This document shows positions 5,771 through 8,707 of a DNA stretch of 8,707 nt, one piece after another. This DNA is from Frankiaceae bacterium (GTDB lineage: Bacteria; Actinomycetota; Actinomycetes; JAVEEJ01). The DNA is taken from NCBI GenBank assembly GCA_030840515.1, contig JAVEEJ010000252.1:1-8707 (forward strand). The letters run 5' to 3'. Within the stretch, counting starts at the first letter, position 1. Each line of letters starts with the position of its first letter. The position numbers and the translations under genes were made by a program. Under the pieces are notes generated by a model that saw only the letters and a list, made by a program, of their open reading frames with translations, had not been told where the DNA came from and made no database searches.

Positions 5771-8587
5771 ATGTCGGTGGTGCGCGCGGGTGCGCTCGGC
5801 TCCGGCCTACTCGAGCGTGAAGACGCGCTCGAGGTGCTGGAGCTGTTCCTGCGCGCCGTGGCGTCCGGGCGCGGGGGCACCGCCGTCGTCGAGGGGCCTC
5901 CTGGGATCGGCAAGTCCCAACTGCTCCGGTCGGTCGCTGAGCACGCGGGGGGCTTCGGGCTCCGCAGTGCCGCCGCGAGTGGGGCCGAGCTCGAGCGGGA
6001 CCTGCCTTTCGTGATCATCCGCCAGCTCTACGACGACCTCGCCTCCCGGGTGGGGGGGCTCGAGGCTGACGCGGTGGCGCGGGTCCTCGGAAATGGCACG
6101 ACGGGGATGCTCACCCCACCCAACCTGGGCAACGCGATCTCGGTGCTCTACCGGGGCGTGGCCGACTTCGCCCGTCAGCAGCCGGTGCTGTTCGTCGTGG
6201 ACGACGTGCAGTGGGCCGACCCGGACAGCGTCCGGGCGCTGCACTACCTGGCCCGCAGGATCGCCGACCTGCCCGTCGGCCTCCTCATCGGCACCCGGCC
6301 CAGCGTGACCGACGGGCCCGTCGAGGATCTCGTGGCGATGGCGTCGCTGCCCGTGATCCGGCCCTCGCCGCTCAGCCCGCAAGCCAGCGGCCGACTGCTC
6401 ACCCGGCTGCTCGGCGAGGAGACCACCCCGGCCTTCATCGAGGCGTGCCACGGCGTGACCAGTGGCAACCCGTTGCTCCTCCACGAGCTCGCGCGCGAGA
6501 TCAGCACCGGTGGCTACCGCCTCGAGCCGTCGGTGATCATGAACCTTGGCTCGGCGAGCGTCGCTCGCACCGCGCTGAACCGCATCGGACGGTTGACCCC
6601 GGCGGCTGTGCCGGTTGCCCGGGCCGTGTCCGTGCTAGGTCAGCGAGCGAGTACGCCGCGCGTGGCGAGGCTGGCCGGTGTGGACCTGGCCGAGGCCACC
6701 GAGGTCGTGTCCGCGCTCGTCGGCGCCGAGCTGCTCACCGACAGCGTGCCGCTCGGCTGGGTGCACCCGCTCGTGGCCGCCGCGCTCTACCGCCACACGC
6801 CGGCTGCGGAGCGGGCCAGACTTCACGCGGACGCTGCCCGGCTGCTCGATGCTGATGACATCCCCGTCGGCGAGGTCGCGGCCCACCTGTTGCACGCCGA
6901 GCCGGCCGCCGACCCTTGGGTTGTGGAGCGGCTGCGCACCGCTGCCTACGCGGCGGTGAGCGTCGGCGGGATCGACCACGCCATCCGGCTGCTGCGCCGC
7001 GCTCTCGAGGAGCCGGCCGCTGAGAGCGTCGGCCATGTGCTGCTTGACCTGGGGCAGCTCGAGATGTGGACCTTCGACCCGACCTCGGCCCGTCACCTGG
7101 TGGCGGCCTTCGACCTGCACCCCGATCGTGACGCGCGTTGCGGTGCCGCCCTCGGTGTCGCCCGCCTGCTCGTGCTCGCAGGGCGCTGGACCGAGGCGCT
7201 CACCTTCATCGAGCGGGCGCTCGCCCTGCTGCCGGAGGACGAGCGGTCGTTGGTCTGGCTGGTGCTCGCGTCCGAGCGGCTGACCATCTGCGGCGGCGGC
7301 AACATCGAGATGGACCGCTACGAGGAGCGCACCCGCGAGATCATGGCCTTCGCCGACCAGGGCTCCCACTACGCCGTGGTGGCCGCCACTCACGAGGCGG
7401 CGCTGGCGGTGACCAACCTGCGTCCCGCGACTGAGGTTCTGGACGCGCTCGACCGGGCGTGGGGCAACGGCCGGCTGCTCATCCACCAGGGCCTTGACTC
7501 CTCGCTCTGGCTCTACGTGGCCTGGCAGTACGTGGCTTTCGGGGCCCGCGACCGGGCCTTGGAGGTCTACCGGGCCGGGCTCGAACTGGCCAACCGCCAC
7601 GGGATCGAGGTCGCGGCCACGCAAGCGCGGGTGGGGATGGCCTGGCTCTCCCTGGACGCGGGCGACCTGCGCAGCGCGGCGGAGGCCTTCAACAAGCCGA
7701 TGTCCGACGCGGTTCCGCTGCGGGCGATGGGCAACCGCGTCGTCGCGGCCGGAATGGCCGTGTGCGCCATGCACCTGGGCGACCTGGACGGCGCCTTTGA
7801 GGCGCTCGCGCCGTACACGTCCCCGATCGCGAACCCCCCGGATCGGTTCGACGCGATGGTCCTGCGGGTCCGTGGGCTGGTCGAGCTCACACGCGGCGAC
7901 GCCGCCCGTGCCGTCGAGTGCTTGGAGGCGCTGGGCGACTGGTGCGTCGGCCACGGACGTGACGGCCCCAGCGACTGGACCTGGCGCTCCGACCTGGCAT
8001 TCGCCTTGGCGCGCAGCGACCCCGGTGCGCAGAACGAGCCACATCAGCGCGCTGCAGAGCTGGCACGGGACGAGCTCGAGCGGGCCCGCCTGGTCGGCCT
8101 TCCTCGGGTGGAAGGCACCGCTCTTCGTGCGCTCGCCGCGGCCTCGCCGCTCGCCGAGCGCGAGGCACTGCTCGTGCAGGCCTGCGAGGCGCTGGACGGC
8201 GTCGACCCGATGGGCCGGGCCACCGCGTTGGTGGAGCTAGCCGGCGTCCGGCGGCGACTGAACGACGCCGAGGGCGCGCGCGACGCCGCGTCGTCGGGGC
8301 TGGCTCTGGCGGACCAGTGCGGGGCTGAGCCGCTGCGCAACGCCGCGATGGCGGAGCTGCACCGGCTGGGAGCACGACCGCGGCGGGCTGCGGTCGTCGG
8401 TGTCGCGGCCCTGACCGGCGCCGAGCGACGCGTGGTCGAGCTGGTCAGCCAGGGGCTGACGAACCGGGAGGTCGCGACCCGGCTCGTGGTGAGTGACAAG
8501 ACGGTGGAGAAGCACCTGTCGAATGCGTTCCGCAAGCTTGAGGTTACACAGCGTGACCAATTGGCCCACATTCTGACAAAACAGTAG
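5771..8587 (+). CDS. LuxR family transcriptional regulator of the large ATP-binding (LAL, MalT-like) type, 938 aa
   Basis: This is a large ATP-dependent transcription activator. From the ATG at 5771, an AAA_16/STAND-like ATPase opens the protein: LLEREDALEVLELF near the start, Walker A in VVEGPPGIGKSQLLRSV (GPPGIGKS at 42-49), Walker B in VLFVVDDVQWADPDS (about 139-150), then GTRP (174-177) and the SGNPLLLHEL motif (231-240). Residues of about 390-865 are alpha-helical and Ala/Leu-rich, with TPR-like helical pairs, and probably serve effector or partner sensing. The LuxR/GerE helix-turn-helix is at 881-930: ALTGAERRVVELVSQGLTNR, then VSDKTVEKHLSNAFRKLEV. Length and layout are typical of actinomycete LAL regulators, which often activate secondary-metabolite or catabolic genes. 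No target cluster is visible here, and its own gene or the TetR gene are possible targets. An alternative GTG start at 5762 adds 3 residues. The last roughly 50 bases of the gene are less GC-rich than the rest. Confidence 0.95.
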   Translation: MSVVRAGALGSGLLEREDALEVLELFLRAVASGRGGTAVVEGPPGIGKSQLLRSVAEHAGGFGLRSAAASGAELERDLPFVIIRQLYDDLASRVGGLEADAVARVLGNGTTGMLTPPNLGNAISVLYRGVADFARQQPVLFVVDDVQWADPDSVRALHYLARRIADLPVGLLIGTRPSVTDGPVEDLVAMASLPVIRPSPLSPQASGRLLTRLLGEETTPAFIEACHGVTSGNPLLLHELAREISTGGYRLEPSVIMNLGSASVARTALNRIGRLTPAAVPVARAVSVLGQRASTPRVARLAGVDLAEATEVVSALVGAELLTDSVPLGWVHPLVAAALYRHTPAAERARLHADAARLLDADDIPVGEVAAHLLHAEPAADPWVVERLRTAAYAAVSVGGIDHAIRLLRRALEEPAAESVGHVLLDLGQLEMWTFDPTSARHLVAAFDLHPDRDARCGAALGVARLLVLAGRWTEALTFIERALALLPEDERSLVWLVLASERLTICGGGNIEMDRYEERTREIMAFADQGSHYAVVAATHEAALAVTNLRPATEVLDALDRAWGNGRLLIHQGLDSSLWLYVAWQYVAFGARDRALEVYRAGLELANRHGIEVAATQARVGMAWLSLDAGDLRSAAEAFNKPMSDAVPLRAMGNRVVAAGMAVCAMHLGDLDGAFEALAPYTSPIANPPDRFDAMVLRVRGLVELTRGDAARAVECLEALGDWCVGHGRDGPSDWTWRSDLAFALARSDPGAQNEPHQRAAELARDELERARLVGLPRVEGTALRALAAASPLAEREALLVQACEALDGVDPMGRATALVELAGVRRRLNDAEGARDAASSGLALADQCGAEPLRNAAMAELHRLGARPRRAAVVGVAALTGAERRVVELVSQGLTNREVATRLVVSDKTVEKHLSNAFRKLEVTQRDQLAHILTKQ

Positions 8588-8601
8588 GGAGGTGTCCCTA
8601 C
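8584..8601 (+). terminator. Hairpin including the LAL stop codon
   Basis: GTAGGGA-GGTG-TCCCTAC is a perfect 7-bp stem with a 4-nt loop. Its first arm contains the TAG stop (8585-8587). No T-run follows, so it may act with the stronger downstream hairpin or protect the 3' end rather than terminate alone. Confidence 0.45.
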
Positions 8602-8636
8602 CGACACAGACCCGCGGCCGGTCCACGCTTCACAGA

Positions 8637-8681
8637 CGTCGCGGCGGGCCAGCGCGGGGGGGCCGGGCCCGCCGCGCGACG
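8637..8681 (+). terminator. GC-rich hairpin, probable terminator of the LAL gene
   Basis: Bases 8640-8650 (cgcggcgggcc) pair perfectly with 8666-8676, giving an 11-bp all-G/C stem around a 15-nt loop. Three more pairs (8637-8639 with 8679-8681) follow after a 2-nt bulge. It starts about 50 nt after the LAL stop. There is no T tract, which is common for actinomycete terminators. It could work on both strands. Confidence 0.55.
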
Positions 8682-8707
8682 CAGACCAGAACCGAGTGAT
8701 GATCCAG

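Noticed and set aside
6052..6058. Run of seven G in the LAL gene as a phase-variation tract
   Set aside because: Seven G in a GC-rich gene is unremarkable. The frame is intact and nothing else suggests phase variation.
6463..6478. GCAAC-CC-GTTGC inside the LAL gene, resembling the TetR palindrome
   Set aside because: It encodes the conserved SGNPLLL motif, has a 2-bp centre and lacks the outer matching base, so it is best explained by coding constraint and chance.
6635..8044. 469-codon open frame on the minus strand opposite the LAL gene
   Set aside because: Same kind of shadow: low-complexity, no recognisable motif, and fully inside a well-supported gene.
8592..8699. 35-codon GTG-started frame after the LAL gene
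   Set aside because: Its product is Arg/Gly-rich and its bases are those of the GC hairpin. The upstream GGAGG lies inside the stop-codon hairpin and directly abuts the GTG, with no workable spacing.
8696..8707. GTG or ATG near the right edge as the start of a further gene
   Set aside because: Only three or four codons are visible and there is no ribosome binding site, so it cannot be supported.

Overview
The window comes from a very GC-rich genome. GTG start codons, long antisense shadow frames and the families present all point to an actinomycete. The genus cannot be fixed from this sequence. I see no rRNA, tRNA, CRISPR array, transposase or plasmid gene.

The left end (1-215, + strand) holds the C-terminus of a small protein that looks like a DUF3040 family membrane protein. 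It carries a perfect SKQGP x3 repeat. It converges, with a 41-bp gap, on a three-gene operon read on the minus strand (4943 down to 257). The operon order is a MoxR-type AAA+ ATPase (3942-4943), a DUF58 protein (2656-3942) and a large membrane-bound TgpA-like transglutaminase (257-2659). The genes overlap by 1 and 4 bp, and all three start with GTG. This is the widespread MoxR/DUF58/transglutaminase module. The ATPase is thought to act as a chaperone on the vWA-like DUF58 partner. The transglutaminase domain faces outside the membrane, and its substrate in actinomycetes is not established.

A 124-bp divergent intergenic region (4944-5067) separates moxR from a TetR family repressor read rightwards (5068-5715). 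A perfect 6-3-6 palindrome (GCAACA-TTC-TGTTGC) abuts the TetR start codon, which has no Shine-Dalgarno sequence. This suggests a leaderless, autoregulated gene whose operator could also affect the moxR promoter. After 55 bp comes a 938-residue LuxR family regulator of the large ATP-binding (LAL/MalT-like) type (5771-8587). It has an N-terminal AAA_16-like ATPase, a helical-repeat middle and a C-terminal LuxR helix-turn-helix. An imperfect 25-bp inverted repeat lies between the two regulators. Two hairpins follow the LuxR stop codon: a 7-bp stem that includes the stop codon and a very GC-rich stem that is a likely terminator. The last 120 bp hold no supportable gene.

None of the proteins is of a new type. 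The points most worth a second look are the regulatory architecture (palindrome at the leaderless TetR start, half-site beside moxR, inverted repeat before the LAL gene) and the pairing of two regulators with the MoxR/DUF58/transglutaminase module. I did not find a convincing undescribed system.
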